Source: Chloroflexota bacterium
GTDB lineage: Bacteria; Chloroflexota; Dehalococcoidia; Lucifugimonadales; Lucifugimonadaceae
Reading direction: 5' to 3'
DNA: 64,000 nt
Assembly (NCBI GenBank): GCA_029262735.1
Contig: JAJCYY010000110.1
Coordinates: forward strand, 62,001 to 126,000
Within the stretch, counting starts at the first letter, position 1; the number at the start of each line of letters is the position of its first letter. The notes under the pieces are model-generated. The model was not told the DNA's origin, made no database searches, and saw nothing but the letters and a program-made list of their open reading frames with translations. Both the position numbers and the translations under genes were made by a program. Positions 28,481-36,501 of the stretch are shown piece by piece.

Positions 28481-28598
28481 GGTTCAATCGGTTTATCGCC
28501 GCGGTGGATTTCGACATTCTGCCTCGTCGGTGATTGTGACGCCACGACCCAACCGCTTGCCTAGCAAACACTTACTGAAAGTGGGGCAAGTATCCATC

Positions 28599-28871
28599 AT
28601 GGCGATCACGATGACCGATTCAACTCCAGTGTCAGAAGCGGCGACTGAGCTTTCGAAGCTGAGTCGACACTTTGAGATCCACAACCTGACGGAAGGAAAG
28701 TCTCAACGTACGGCCGCCTGGTACAAAGAAGTCCTTGATTTGTTCGAGCGGTGGCTGGGCAGTGAAGGAATTCCGGCAACGGTGTCCGAACTGAATGAGA
28801 GCAACGTGCGCGGCTTTATTCTTCACGTCCAATCTCTGTCTGGCGGTAAAAAGTCCGAGTATTTCGGATGA
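28599..28871 (+). pseudogene. Truncated tyrosine recombinase (integrase N-terminal SAM-like domain only)
   Basis: About 90 residues from ATG 28599. LSRHFEIHNLTEGKSQRTAAWY... EVLDLFERWLGSEGIPA and ESNVRGFILHVQSLSGG match the N-terminal core-binding domain of Xer/phage-type tyrosine recombinases ('EGKSxRTxxWYxxxLxxFxxWL'). Family members are about 300 residues, with R-H-R-Y catalytic residues in the C-terminal domain; none of that is present. The frame breaks exactly where the 85-base direct repeat begins (28840). Position right after a tRNA gene is typical for an integrase, so this is the fossil of the enzyme of an integrated element. A longer frame from 28479 exists, but its extra residues overlap the terminator and look non-coding. 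Confidence 0.75.
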
Positions 28872-28924
28872 AGTTGAGTTCAGATTAGCAATTTCAATAG
28901 CGAAAATGGGCGATCTGCCTTCCA
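28840..28924 (+). repeat. Direct repeat copy A (element-end repeat)
   Basis: About 85 bases, roughly 80% identical by eye to 33467-33550 (copy B). Both contain the inverted motif TCCGAGTA(A/T)TTCGGA-type near the start and end in GCGATCTGCCTTCCA, the anticodon-loop part of tRNA-Gly. After that copy A diverges while copy B runs on into the full tRNA 3' end. This is what an integrated-element end next to its att site looks like. Confidence 0.75.
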
Positions 28925-29102
28925 ACATGATGTCCGCCTGCCGCACACCACCGGGTGCTACGACGACGATGAAATGGCATTAGAAGTCCCGAAGTGCCTC
29001 GTCGATAGCGGCGTGAAAATACCGTCGGAAACGTTGATCGCAGGAACGCAGGACATCCGAGAAGTCGGCAGGTAGGCTTAGTGACCTAAATGAGCCTGTC
29101 AA

Positions 29103-29152
29103 GGTGACTCTTAATCACTAGGTTCGGGGTTCGAGCCCCCGGCGCGTCACCA
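29103..29152 (+). pseudogene. 3' fragment of tRNA-Lys (anticodon CTT)
   Basis: Fifty bases form anticodon stem GGTGA/TCACT with loop CTCTTAA (anticodon CTT), a variable loop, T arm CGGGG-TTCGAGC-CCCCG, and GCGCGTC-A-CCA. No matching acceptor GACGCGC or D arm lies upstream, so it is a 3' partial tRNA, the classic residue of integrase-mediated insertion into tRNA-Lys. Confidence 0.8.
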
Positions 29153-29406
29153 ATGTTCAACTGATTCTTTTCCGGACTACTCCCAGTCCCGTCCACTCGT
29201 CTTGATCGACTTTCGACTTCGTTCGTTTAGTTCTTAGCACTGCGGATCGGGCGTTCGTATATTCCCATCAGGGACGCTGGTCGTTCGCGCTATGGTCCGC
29301 CGATTCCGAGTGCTTTCGGACTTGCCAGTCCGGTTAGCTCAGGCGGGTGATTCACTGTCGAAGTTGGAAGTGCGCTCTACGGACGAAAACGCCGCAGACA
29401 GACGCG

Positions 29407-29448
29407 TAATAAATCGGGGTGGCTGCGAATAGCCACCCCGATTTATTA
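29407..29448 (-). terminator. Strong hairpin terminator of the repeat-protein gene
   Basis: Perfect 18-base inverted repeat TAATAAATCGGGGTGGCT ... AGCCACCCCGATTTATTA with a 6-base loop (GCGAAT), 25 bases beyond the stop at 29473. It may act in both directions. Confidence 0.8.
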
Positions 29449-29472
29449 GTCTTGTTTCGTGCAGAGTTACGT

Positions 29473-31755
29473 TTAGCAGAAGAGCCCGAAGAAGCAGTCG
29501 AAGAAGTCTGAGATCAAGTCAGCAGCCCATCCGACGGCTTCGAGAATCCCTTCGAGTATGTCTTCAGCGATGCCCAGTACCCCGTTCATGAACTCAACTA
29601 TGGCATCAAGCGCCCAGTTGAAGACGTTCGTCAAGATGTCAGCAATTACCTGGGCTGTGTATCCGATCGCATCGAAGATGATCGCTACAGCGTCAGCGGC
29701 AATGCTGAACACTGTTGCCAATGCACTCGCAATAGCTGCCGCGGCGTAGCCGATCGCTTTAACGATCGCCGCGGCCGCCTGTGCCGCCAGGCCGAATACG
29801 ATCTTCAAGCCATCAAGAACGGCTGCTACAGCAAAGCCGATCGCCTTGAGGATCGTTGCAGCAGCTTCCGCCAGTAACCCGAATACGACCTTCAGACCCT
29901 CAATGACCGCGGTTACCGCAAACCCGATTGCTTTGGCAATTGCAGCGGCCGCTTCGGCGAGGAGCCCAAAGACGACCTTCAGCCCTTCCATCACAGCTAA
30001 GACAGCAAAGCCAATCGCCTTGAGGATCGTCGCCGCAGCTTCAGCCAGCAGGCCGAATACAATTTTCAATCCTTCCATCACAGCTAGTACCGCGAATCCA
30101 ATCGCTTTCGCAATTGCAGCGGCCGCTTCAGCGAGGAGTCCGAAGGCAAGCTTCAGACCTTCCATCACGGCTAGTACAGCGAACCCAATCGCTTTCGCAA
30201 TCGCAGCTGCGGCTTCGGCTAGGAGACCGAATGCAAGCTTCAGGCCTTCCATGATCGCTGCTACTGCGTAACCAATCACCTTCGCAATCGCAGCCGCGGC
30301 TTCAGCCAGCAGACCGAACGCGAGTTTCAATCCTTCCATCACAGCGGTTGCGAGGAATCCAATTGCCTTTGCAATTGCCGCCGCAGCCTGGGCAACGAGT
30401 GAGAAGACGACCCTCAGGCCATCCATGATTGCGGTTGCGAGGAATCCAATTGCCTTTGCAATCGCAGCCGCAGCCTGAGCTGCGAGCGAGAAGACCACCT
30501 TTAGGCCTTCCATCACCGCGCTTGCGATGAATCCTACTGCCTTCGCGATGGCCGCTGCAGCCTGAGCAGCGAGGGAGAAGACAACCTTCAAGCCCTCCAT
30601 AATCCCGGTGACCAGAAAGCCGATGGTTTTCAGTATCAGCGCGGCAGCTTGAGCAGCCTGGGCGAACACATCCTTGAGCGCCAGCATCACTTCAGTGGCA
30701 ATAAAACCGATCGCTTTGAGGATCGTTGCCGAAGCTTGAGCTGCCAGTGAAAACACATCCAGAAGCGCTTGCCCAACCGCGACTGAAAGGAATCCGACGG
30801 TCTTCAGAATCTGTGCGGTCGCCTGCGCCGCTGTGCTGTAAACAATGTTGAGCGCAAGTCCAATTTCACTCGATGTGAACGGAACTGTGTGGGCCGCCAG
30901 CGGTGCAGCAAGCCCGCGCACTTTGCCCGAACTCGTCAGCGCAACAAGTTCGAAATCTGGGGTTGAACGAAGATCGTCGTGAAGGAACTGGGCTGCTTCT
31001 TGAGCGCTTAGCCCGAACTCATCCATCAAGACCTGGGCAATCTCAGTGGCCGAGTAGCCCTGTTCATGCATGGACCGAACACGAATTACCGGGTGGTTTT
31101 CAACCTGGAAACGAATTGGCAACGCCGAACTGTTTGAGCTTAGAGTTACATCCTGCTCTGCGATGAGCATTCCACCGATGCCAACCTCAACCCGGACCTG
31201 AGTCAGGGTATTTCCCTTTTCAGGCTGCCAGTTTGTGCTGTACTGGGGTTCCTTGTTGCCAGCAATTTTTAGTCGACTTGCTCCCGATGACCCCGCGTCC
31301 ATGGTTGCAAGATTCGGGCAACCGATAATCGCACCGTCACAAACGTTCACGGAAAGGAGTGGCAGTAGTGAGCCGTCAAATCCGAATTCCGGGTCACCCT
31401 TCGCATTGAACGGTGCGGTTTCACCAATCCCTGGTAGAAAATGGACAGCGTCGCTAGGGTCACTTAGACCGTTCGAAAACGTTGAAAACAGAACTTTTGA
31501 GTTGCCTCTGTGGCCACGAAAAGAGTCACTAGAGAAAGCAATTCTCTGTTCAGCATCCGGTTGCTGAGTTTCCACGTTCGCAGCTAGAGAGTTATCTCCA
31601 GAACCTATGACCTGTTCAAGATAAACCTGAGCCTCGATGTCTCGAGCATGAGCCGAAGATAGCCCTGTGAGAACCGGGTTAGCAGCTATGGCAACTGCGA
31701 TGACCGCAAGTACGAACCAACGTAGTGATCGAATATCGACTAATAGATCGCGCAT
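29473..31755 (-). CDS. Secreted protein with about fourteen 29-residue hydrophobic helical repeats
   Basis: About 760 residues from ATG 31755, which has GAGG about 11 bases upstream and is followed by a good signal peptide (RSLRWFVLAVIAVAIAAN..., cleavage near SSAHA). A longer frame reaches 31962 but adds no recognisable sequence. The next ~220 residues are a Cys-poor domain of unknown type, then a helix pair (GYSATEIAQVLMDEFGLSAQ). The bulk is a tandem array with period 29 residues (87 bases). Unit pattern: A/V at 3-4, M5-E6-G7-L8-K9, F12, A15-A21 with Gln or Glu at 17, I22, K24, I26-G27-F28. Each unit reads as two short amphipathic helices. The C-terminus is acidic and ends DFFDCFFGLFC. Known helical families with 'LK.VF...A..A..ILK..GF' repeats are uncharacterised. 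Membrane insertion, pore formation or a polymeric surface layer are possible; function is unknown. Confidence 0.75.
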   Translation of the reverse strand: MRDLLVDIRSLRWFVLAVIAVAIAANPVLTGLSSAHARDIEAQVYLEQVIGSGDNSLAANVETQQPDAEQRIAFSSDSFRGHRGNSKVLFSTFSNGLSDPSDAVHFLPGIGETAPFNAKGDPEFGFDGSLLPLLSVNVCDGAIIGCPNLATMDAGSSGASRLKIAGNKEPQYSTNWQPEKGNTLTQVRVEVGIGGMLIAEQDVTLSSNSSALPIRFQVENHPVIRVRSMHEQGYSATEIAQVLMDEFGLSAQEAAQFLHDDLRSTPDFELVALTSSGKVRGLAAPLAAHTVPFTSSEIGLALNIVYSTAAQATAQILKTVGFLSVAVGQALLDVFSLAAQASATILKAIGFIATEVMLALKDVFAQAAQAAALILKTIGFLVTGIMEGLKVVFSLAAQAAAAIAKAVGFIASAVMEGLKVVFSLAAQAAAAIAKAIGFLATAIMDGLRVVFSLVAQAAAAIAKAIGFLATAVMEGLKLAFGLLAEAAAAIAKVIGYAVAAIMEGLKLAFGLLAEAAAAIAKAIGFAVLAVMEGLKLAFGLLAEAAAAIAKAIGFAVLAVMEGLKIVFGLLAEAAATILKAIGFAVLAVMEGLKVVFGLLAEAAAAIAKAIGFAVTAVIEGLKVVFGLLAEAAATILKAIGFAVAAVLDGLKIVFGLAAQAAAAIVKAIGYAAAAIASALATVFSIAADAVAIIFDAIGYTAQVIADILTNVFNWALDAIVEFMNGVLGIAEDILEGILEAVGWAADLISDFFDCFFGLFC
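29656..30873 (-). repeat. 87-base tandem repeat array inside the secreted protein gene
   Basis: About fourteen consecutive in-frame units of 87 bases. AGGAATCCAATTGCCTTTGC begins at 30353 and again at 30440, exactly 87 bases apart. Central units (about 29920-30330) are the most alike in protein, the edge units the most diverged, as expected from unequal crossing-over within the array. Confidence 0.85.
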
Positions 31756-32056
31756 CAGATGGTGTTCCTCTTCGCCTGTTTTCGCCTGACCTGCTGGCAC
31801 TCGCGGGAGTGACAGAAGTGGCAGGCACCGTGCTTCGGAGACATGTTCACTCACCGAATGGTCATCAAACGCTAGTTCCACGACGGTGAGCAAGGTCGTG
31901 TTGTTAATAAAACATCTTTTTTTTGAGTACTTGCCTTCCTGACGTAGCCAAACAGTCGACAATATTTAGGGCGCAGATCCGAATGGGCCACCGGCCCGGA
32001 CCGTGAGATCTCCTCAATGATGTTCAACTGTCTCGCAGCTATCCCGAACCTCGACC
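31756..32056. promoter_or_regulatory. Divergent intergenic region between repeat protein and CPBP protease
   Basis: Roughly 300 bases, including an A/T-rich patch at 31905-31930 (AATAAAACATC then T8). It should hold promoters for both genes. No coding sequence is convincing, although one minus-strand frame stays open through it. Confidence 0.4.
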
Positions 32057-33013
32057 ATGAAAAGTGACCTCACCGATCCACATAGAGTCTTACTTCCACA
32101 GGAAAAGAACGAACAGCCGGTACTTCAGGCCCCCTCGACATTCGTCCCCTGGAACATCCGCGACTTGGTCGCCGCGGTTTTCTTTTTCGCAATTACAGTC
32201 ATTACGGCCCTCGCCTTCGGGGAAACTGCCAGAAGCGCAAAAGAAGGTGATAGTGCTGAACTCATCGTCGGCGGCGCTGTCACCGCAGGGCTCACACTGC
32301 TGATTGTCGGAGTAATGGCGCGGATTTCACGTTTACGTACCGTGCCCGTGGTCACCGCGGTTCTTGCGGTAGCAGCGTTCGCAGTAGTTCTTTCATTGGC
32401 GGGCGGCGGCATCTTGGACGAGCAAAACGGCGATGTAGCCGGCGTTCCCACCGTCGTTTTCTTCTTTGCGCTTGTCGAGGGTACGCTGCTTGCAACAGGA
32501 CTGATTTTCACCCGATACAAGTACGGGGCTTCACTGGCAGCAATCGGCTTTGTCCGCACACGCGGAGTACGACCGTATGGGGTAGCAATCGGCTATTGGC
32601 TTTTGGCCATCCTGGCAATTGGCCTGTGGGCCGTAGCGATGCGGTTACTCGGATTCAATCAGATATTTGAATCTGATAGTGCTGAGGATGCTCTGGACAT
32701 TGCAGGCGGCAGTCTGCCGCTCGCCATCGCTCTCGTCGGAATCTGGGGACCCATTGGAGAGGAAGTCTTCTTTCGAGGATTCGTCCTCAGTGGTTTGCGA
32801 AACAGATTCGGATTGAAGACCTCGGTGTTACTAAGTTCGGTGCTCTTCGGTGCGGTTCACGTCGCACCCGGCGCAATTATTCCCACTTTTTTTCTCGGTC
32901 TGGCATTTGCATTCATTTATGTTCGGACTAAGTCGCTCTGGCCCGTGATATTCGCCCATAGTCTGCAAAATTCTCTGGCTCTGGTAGCTGCGTCACTCAG
33001 CTTAGGATCTTGA
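32057..33013 (+). CDS. CPBP family intramembrane metalloprotease
   Basis: 318 residues with about eight membrane helices. Motif 1 is GEEVFFRGFVLSGLRNRFG (Glu235, Glu236, Arg240), motif 2 LFGAVHVAPG (Phe...His) and motif 3 FAHSLQNSLAL (His...Asn), the complete catalytic set of CPBP/Abi proteases. The family includes CAAX-processing enzymes and bacteriocin self-immunity proteins. It is divergent from the secreted repeat protein inside the tRNA-bounded element, so it may process or protect against that protein; this link is inference from position only. Start ATG 32057. No strong terminator follows. Confidence 0.85.
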   Translation: MKSDLTDPHRVLLPQEKNEQPVLQAPSTFVPWNIRDLVAAVFFFAITVITALAFGETARSAKEGDSAELIVGGAVTAGLTLLIVGVMARISRLRTVPVVTAVLAVAAFAVVLSLAGGGILDEQNGDVAGVPTVVFFFALVEGTLLATGLIFTRYKYGASLAAIGFVRTRGVRPYGVAIGYWLLAILAIGLWAVAMRLLGFNQIFESDSAEDALDIAGGSLPLAIALVGIWGPIGEEVFFRGFVLSGLRNRFGLKTSVLLSSVLFGAVHVAPGAIIPTFFLGLAFAFIYVRTKSLWPVIFAHSLQNSLALVAASLSLGS

Positions 33014-33264
33014 GAGAAATCTCTGTCGATTTTTCTTCGACGGCAGCATGCCTAAACTCCGTTCAGAGCTCACTGAATAGACCGCCTGAAACGGATGGCG
33101 TAGTACGAACTGGCGGTGGGGCTTACTACTCGCGTCGGCGAACATAAGCTGTTGAGTCCGCGCTAAGTTGGTGATTCTGGCGACCCTAGCTACCTCGGGC
33201 GAGGATCTAAGTCGTCCTCTCGGTTCTCGCTCCAGATTTCGATGCAGCCAAGAGGGCGGAGCAA

Positions 33265-33277
33265 GTGACTCTTAATC
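33265..33277 (+). repeat. 13-base direct repeat of the tRNA-Lys(CTT) anticodon region
   Basis: GTGACTCTTAATC matches 29104-29116 inside the tRNA-Lys fragment. The following bases CGCTAG also fit a tRNA-Lys anticodon stem (TCCGC), while the left flank does not. Possible second attachment core of a 4.2-kb inner element; short enough that chance cannot be excluded. Confidence 0.45.
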
Positions 33278-33466
33278 CGCTAGCCTACGTTTTGAAGCGA
33301 CCTCGCCGGATTCGAATTGTGGCGGTTCATCTCACGTGTTTCCGACGGACAGCTACATACCGTCTCTTTCACGTTAGGCTCCGAAACCGTAATGTGACCG
33401 CCCACCAGACATACATGTAATATTAGACAAGCAAGCGGACGGTCCGGCTAAAAGCCGACACTGTGC

Positions 33467-33550
33467 CTGGTGGTAAAAATCCGAGTAATTCGGACGAAGT
33501 TGAGTTCAGGTACGCGATTTCAAAAGAAAATATCGGCGATCTGCCTTCCA
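33467..33550 (+). repeat. Direct repeat copy B (element-end repeat)
   Basis: Partner of 28840-28924. Shares CTGG(C/T)GGTAAAAA, TCCGAGTA(A/T)TTCGGA, GAAGTTGAGTTCAG and GCGATCTGCCTTCCA. Here it continues directly into the tRNA-Gly 3' copy. Confidence 0.75.
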
Positions 33551-33589
33551 GGCAGAATGTCGTGGGTTCGAATCCCATCCGCCGCTCCA
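33539..33589 (+). pseudogene. Duplicate 3' end of tRNA-Gly (attachment-site copy)
   Basis: Fifty-one bases identical to 28371-28421 except one A-to-G change (28383 versus 33551): half anticodon arm, T arm, acceptor 3' strand and CCA. No 5' half precedes it, so it cannot fold as a tRNA. It marks the far att site of an element inserted in tRNA-Gly. Confidence 0.9.
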
Positions 33590-33887
33590 ATCTAGAGATA
33601 TCCTCGCTCACGCTTCGTGACTGCTCCAAGGTGGCCTACATTTACTCCGGCGCACCGGTACGTTACGTGGTATAAGTGGAATCGCTGCATGTCTACTATC
33701 CGGTTTTTCAACTGGATACGTTTGAGGGGGCACGTCGGCTTGGGCCAAGATAAAGCCTGCCCGGACATTACGCCATCTGCATGTCATCGACATCAGAAAT
33801 CAGATTGCGACGAACCCTAATGTAGAAATATCCAGACTTTATTGCGTTGTTCCGATATTTTATTGAGTTAATATAGTCTGAATTTCA

Positions 33888-35057
33888 ATGTCCAAGGTGG
33901 ATAGTTTCGCAATGGTCAACATACTTCAGTTTTTATCAGAGGATTTTACGCAGCCGTCGCGCGTCAACGAACGCCTCGGACAATTGCTCGCGTCCGAAAT
34001 CCAGAATCCCGGCTCGAAATCTTCTGAAGATATTGGAGTACTAAATGATCTGAAGAATGTAGTTTCTCAGAGTCAGGTATCTTCGGCAGTTCAAGCTGAG
34101 TCAAAGCAATTTCGAATGACGTTACAGGAGTTGCACTGGCTGGAAAAGCATGACGAATCAAGCTGGGTCGACTACCTGATTCATCGCTATAAGTTCAGGA
34201 TGTTTCCGCAGTCGCAGAAAGTTTCAGACTTCCCTTCCTACCTGCTGATAGAACCAACTTCCGTGTGCAATTTGCGATGCGTAATGTGCTTCCAGATCGA
34301 TGAAACATTCACACGGGACAAATCCGCTATGGGCCTCATGTCATGGGAGTTGTTTACGTCGGTGGTGGATCAGGCAGCAGACAACGGTTGCCAGGCGATC
34401 ACGATGGCATCACGAGGCGAGCCGACTCTCCACAAGAGATTTGGTGAAATGCTGCATTACATCAAATTGAAAGGGCTCTTCGATACCAAGATCAACACCA
34501 ACGCGACCAGACTGAATGAAAAACTCATACATGACATCCTCAGTTCTGAAGTATCAAACGTAACCTTCTCACTCGACGCCACTACAGCGGAATCGTACGA
34601 AAAAATCCGCGTCGGAGGTAAGTTTGATGAAGTTCTTAGCAACATCAAGATGTTTAATCGAATTCGCGCAACCGACTATCTGAATAGCGTGACCACGACC
34701 CGGATTTCTGGAGTCGCTGTTGATCCCGACCAAAACCCTGCTGAAATGCAGAGTTTCTGGTCTGAATTTGTAGATGAGGTTACGATAGTTCCGAATATCC
34801 AACGCTGGGACTCTTACAACAACCCGCGTTTCAACCGCAAAGAAGTATGCAACATTCTTTACTCCAGAATGTATGTCTGGTGGGATGGCACTTGCAACCC
34901 TTGCGACTTCGACTACAAATCGTTGCTACAAGTCGGCAACGCAAACGAACAAAGCATCGCCGATATTTGGAAAGGTGAACGATACACTCGGTATCGCAAG
35001 CTTCACGAAAACATGCGGCGGTCAGAACTGAACCCGTGCGACCGATGTCCGCTGTAA
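33888..35057 (+). CDS. Radical SAM protein with C-terminal SPASM-like cysteines
   Basis: 389 residues. EPTSVCNLRCVMCFQ gives the CxxxCxxC iron-sulfur motif (Cys127, 131, 134), and GEPTLHKRFGEMLHYIK is the usual GGEP-like block (here RGEP). The C-terminus has CNILYSRMYVWWDGTCNPCDF and LNPCDRCPL, spaced like a SPASM auxiliary-cluster domain. Such proteins modify peptides or sugars by radical chemistry. An N-terminal ~110-residue extension is helical and of unknown role. The gene is A/T-richer than the window average and overlaps the Gfo/Idh/MocA gene, so they form one unit of probable foreign origin. Start ATG 33888. Confidence 0.85.
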   Translation: MSKVDSFAMVNILQFLSEDFTQPSRVNERLGQLLASEIQNPGSKSSEDIGVLNDLKNVVSQSQVSSAVQAESKQFRMTLQELHWLEKHDESSWVDYLIHRYKFRMFPQSQKVSDFPSYLLIEPTSVCNLRCVMCFQIDETFTRDKSAMGLMSWELFTSVVDQAADNGCQAITMASRGEPTLHKRFGEMLHYIKLKGLFDTKINTNATRLNEKLIHDILSSEVSNVTFSLDATTAESYEKIRVGGKFDEVLSNIKMFNRIRATDYLNSVTTTRISGVAVDPDQNPAEMQSFWSEFVDEVTIVPNIQRWDSYNNPRFNRKEVCNILYSRMYVWWDGTCNPCDFDYKSLLQVGNANEQSIADIWKGERYTRYRKLHENMRRSELNPCDRCPL

Positions 35058-36040
35058 CCGGTTCATGGCAACCGCTGCAAGTGTCAGTTGTAGGCGTGCG
35101 CGGGCAGGCCGACCGCCACATACAGATGATCGAAGCTGATCCTGCTGTCAAACTACAGCATGTCTACCATCCTGACCCTGACAGAATGAAGTTAGAGGCC
35201 AATTCGGAACTGCCAATCACTGACGATTTTAAGCGGTGTATGAACTCAGATGCGATCATCATTTCATCGCCAACTTCCGAGCATCTCCCCCAATTGAAAC
35301 GACTTGCTGACTACCCGGGCCATATTATGCTCGAAAAACCGGCAGTTGAGAGTCAATCTGATATTCAGCATCTTCTCGATATTACCGACGACAGAAAATC
35401 TCGGATCAGAGTGAATTTCAATTTCAAATACAATCCAGTGGCAATGGTTCTGGCTGAAGTGATTGAGAGTGGAGCGCTTGGTAAACCAATTCACGCATCA
35501 TTTGAGACTAATCATGGCGGTGCATTCCGAAATGATTGGGATAAGGGTTGGCGAACCGACAACCAATTTACCGGTTCGATTTTTACGGTTGGAATCCACT
35601 ACGTCCAATGGATGACGGAACACTTTGACAATCCGGTGGAAACAATCGTCCGAACTTCTAATCATGCTGGTAGTCGGGCAGACGACAGTGGTACGGCCCA
35701 ACTGATTTGGGATGATGGATTCATCGTGAATGTGTTGACCAGTTACGCCTCAGCATTCAAAGTTCATTTCCAGATCACCGGCACGGATGGCTATGTGGTT
35801 TATGGTGGCACCAGCGTAAATCTCTACACGCCTAGAGACACGTTCGATGAAAACGGACTGTACTCCGACCCGCCAGAGTCCACCCAATTGCACTCACCAT
35901 GGAATGACGCATACCGAACATCTCTAAAAAATTCTCAATCGGCTTTCATGGCTGATGTGAGATCGCAAGCTGTATTTTCGCCCGCACAGTTTGATCGTGA
36001 CGTGCGTGTAATGGGATCGATGATTAACGGCATCATATAG
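35036..36040 (+). CDS. Gfo/Idh/MocA family oxidoreductase
   Basis: About 334 residues from GTG 35036 or ATG 35045, inside the 3' end of the radical SAM gene. SVVGVRGQADRHIQMIEAD is the N-terminal nucleotide-binding fold, IIISSPTSEHLPQ and IMLEKPAVES include the EKP motif, and FTVGIHYVQWMTEH contains the catalytic-type His. NAD(P)-dependent enzymes of this family oxidise or reduce sugars and nucleotide sugars. Translational overlap with a radical SAM enzyme suggests joint modification of one sugar or glycan. Base composition is A/T-rich like its partner. Confidence 0.85.
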   Translation: MRPMSAVTGSWQPLQVSVVGVRGQADRHIQMIEADPAVKLQHVYHPDPDRMKLEANSELPITDDFKRCMNSDAIIISSPTSEHLPQLKRLADYPGHIMLEKPAVESQSDIQHLLDITDDRKSRIRVNFNFKYNPVAMVLAEVIESGALGKPIHASFETNHGGAFRNDWDKGWRTDNQFTGSIFTVGIHYVQWMTEHFDNPVETIVRTSNHAGSRADDSGTAQLIWDDGFIVNVLTSYASAFKVHFQITGTDGYVVYGGTSVNLYTPRDTFDENGLYSDPPESTQLHSPWNDAYRTSLKNSQSAFMADVRSQAVFSPAQFDRDVRVMGSMINGII

Positions 36041-36501
36041 AAAACAGAGCATTCGATCTGTGCGCGTGAAGTTGATGCCGCTCGGGTATGTGGCCGACGC
36101 GTCTCTACCCCAGCGGCTTTACCCAGCGGTCAAGCGGCGCCGGAACCCGGTTCGGGCACCGGCTTCGGTTCCGGTACCATCTCTGGCCAGCGTGACCGAG
36201 TCGAAGCCGATGCGCTCAGCCTACTGCGCCATTTGTTCGTGCCGTTCCGTTGATGCGACAAGGACAGCGCCGCCGTCGACTTGAAGAACCGGGACCTTAA
36301 CATCGTATTGTCGTTCGATGTCCCGATGTCCCGATGTCCCGATGTCCGAGCCTGTTGCTTTGGAAAAGCAATCTGGACGGCCCGCGTGGCTCTACCTGCG
36401 AAAACCTCCTGCATATGGAGTCAGAACCTCCATCGACTACGAGTCCGGTTGATCGCCGAATTCTGGTAAGGAATGCGAACACGCGGTGCGAGTAATCCTT
36501 C
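36041..36501. other. Gene-free stretch with short tandem repeat and possible decayed coding sequence
   Basis: 461 bases without a supportable gene. On the minus strand, about 36170-36300, the codons read VDGGAVLVASTERHEQMAQ, then a stop, then AERIGFDSVTLARDGTG, which looks like an enzyme remnant broken by an in-frame TAG. A CGATGTCC tandem repeat lies at 36316-36347. Confidence 0.4.
36316..36347. repeat. Four exact tandem copies of CGATGTCC
   Basis: Units at 36316, 36324, 36332 and 36340, each 8 bases. Simple slippage repeat; no link to a gene seen. Confidence 0.85.

Larger units (their letters stand above)
33014..33887. other. Gene-free right border of the integrated element
   Basis: 874 bases with no supportable gene. 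It contains a 13-base copy of the tRNA-Lys anticodon sequence (33265-33277), direct repeat copy B (33467-33550) and the tRNA-Gly 3' duplicate (33539-33589). From about 33790 the DNA is visibly A/T-rich and carries the promoter region of the radical SAM gene. Confidence 0.6.

Noticed and set aside
28098-28571. Minus-strand frames across the tRNA-Gly that read GGWDSNPRHSAWKADALPAE and MGFEPTTFCLEG
   Set aside because: These are the well-known false peptides obtained by translating the complement of a tRNA; the tRNA itself explains the sequence.
29041-29152. Functional tRNA-Lys
   Set aside because: No D arm or pairing acceptor strand upstream; only the 3' half is present.
29656-30873. CRISPR array
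   Set aside because: The 87-base units are adjacent, without spacers, in frame, and encode the protein repeat.
31756-31962. 69-residue N-terminal extension of the repeat protein
   Set aside because: It precedes a good signal peptide, lacks recognisable sequence and crosses the likely divergent promoter.
28422-33589. Complete prophage
   Set aside because: Only an integrase fragment is present; no capsid, terminase, tail or replication genes are seen.
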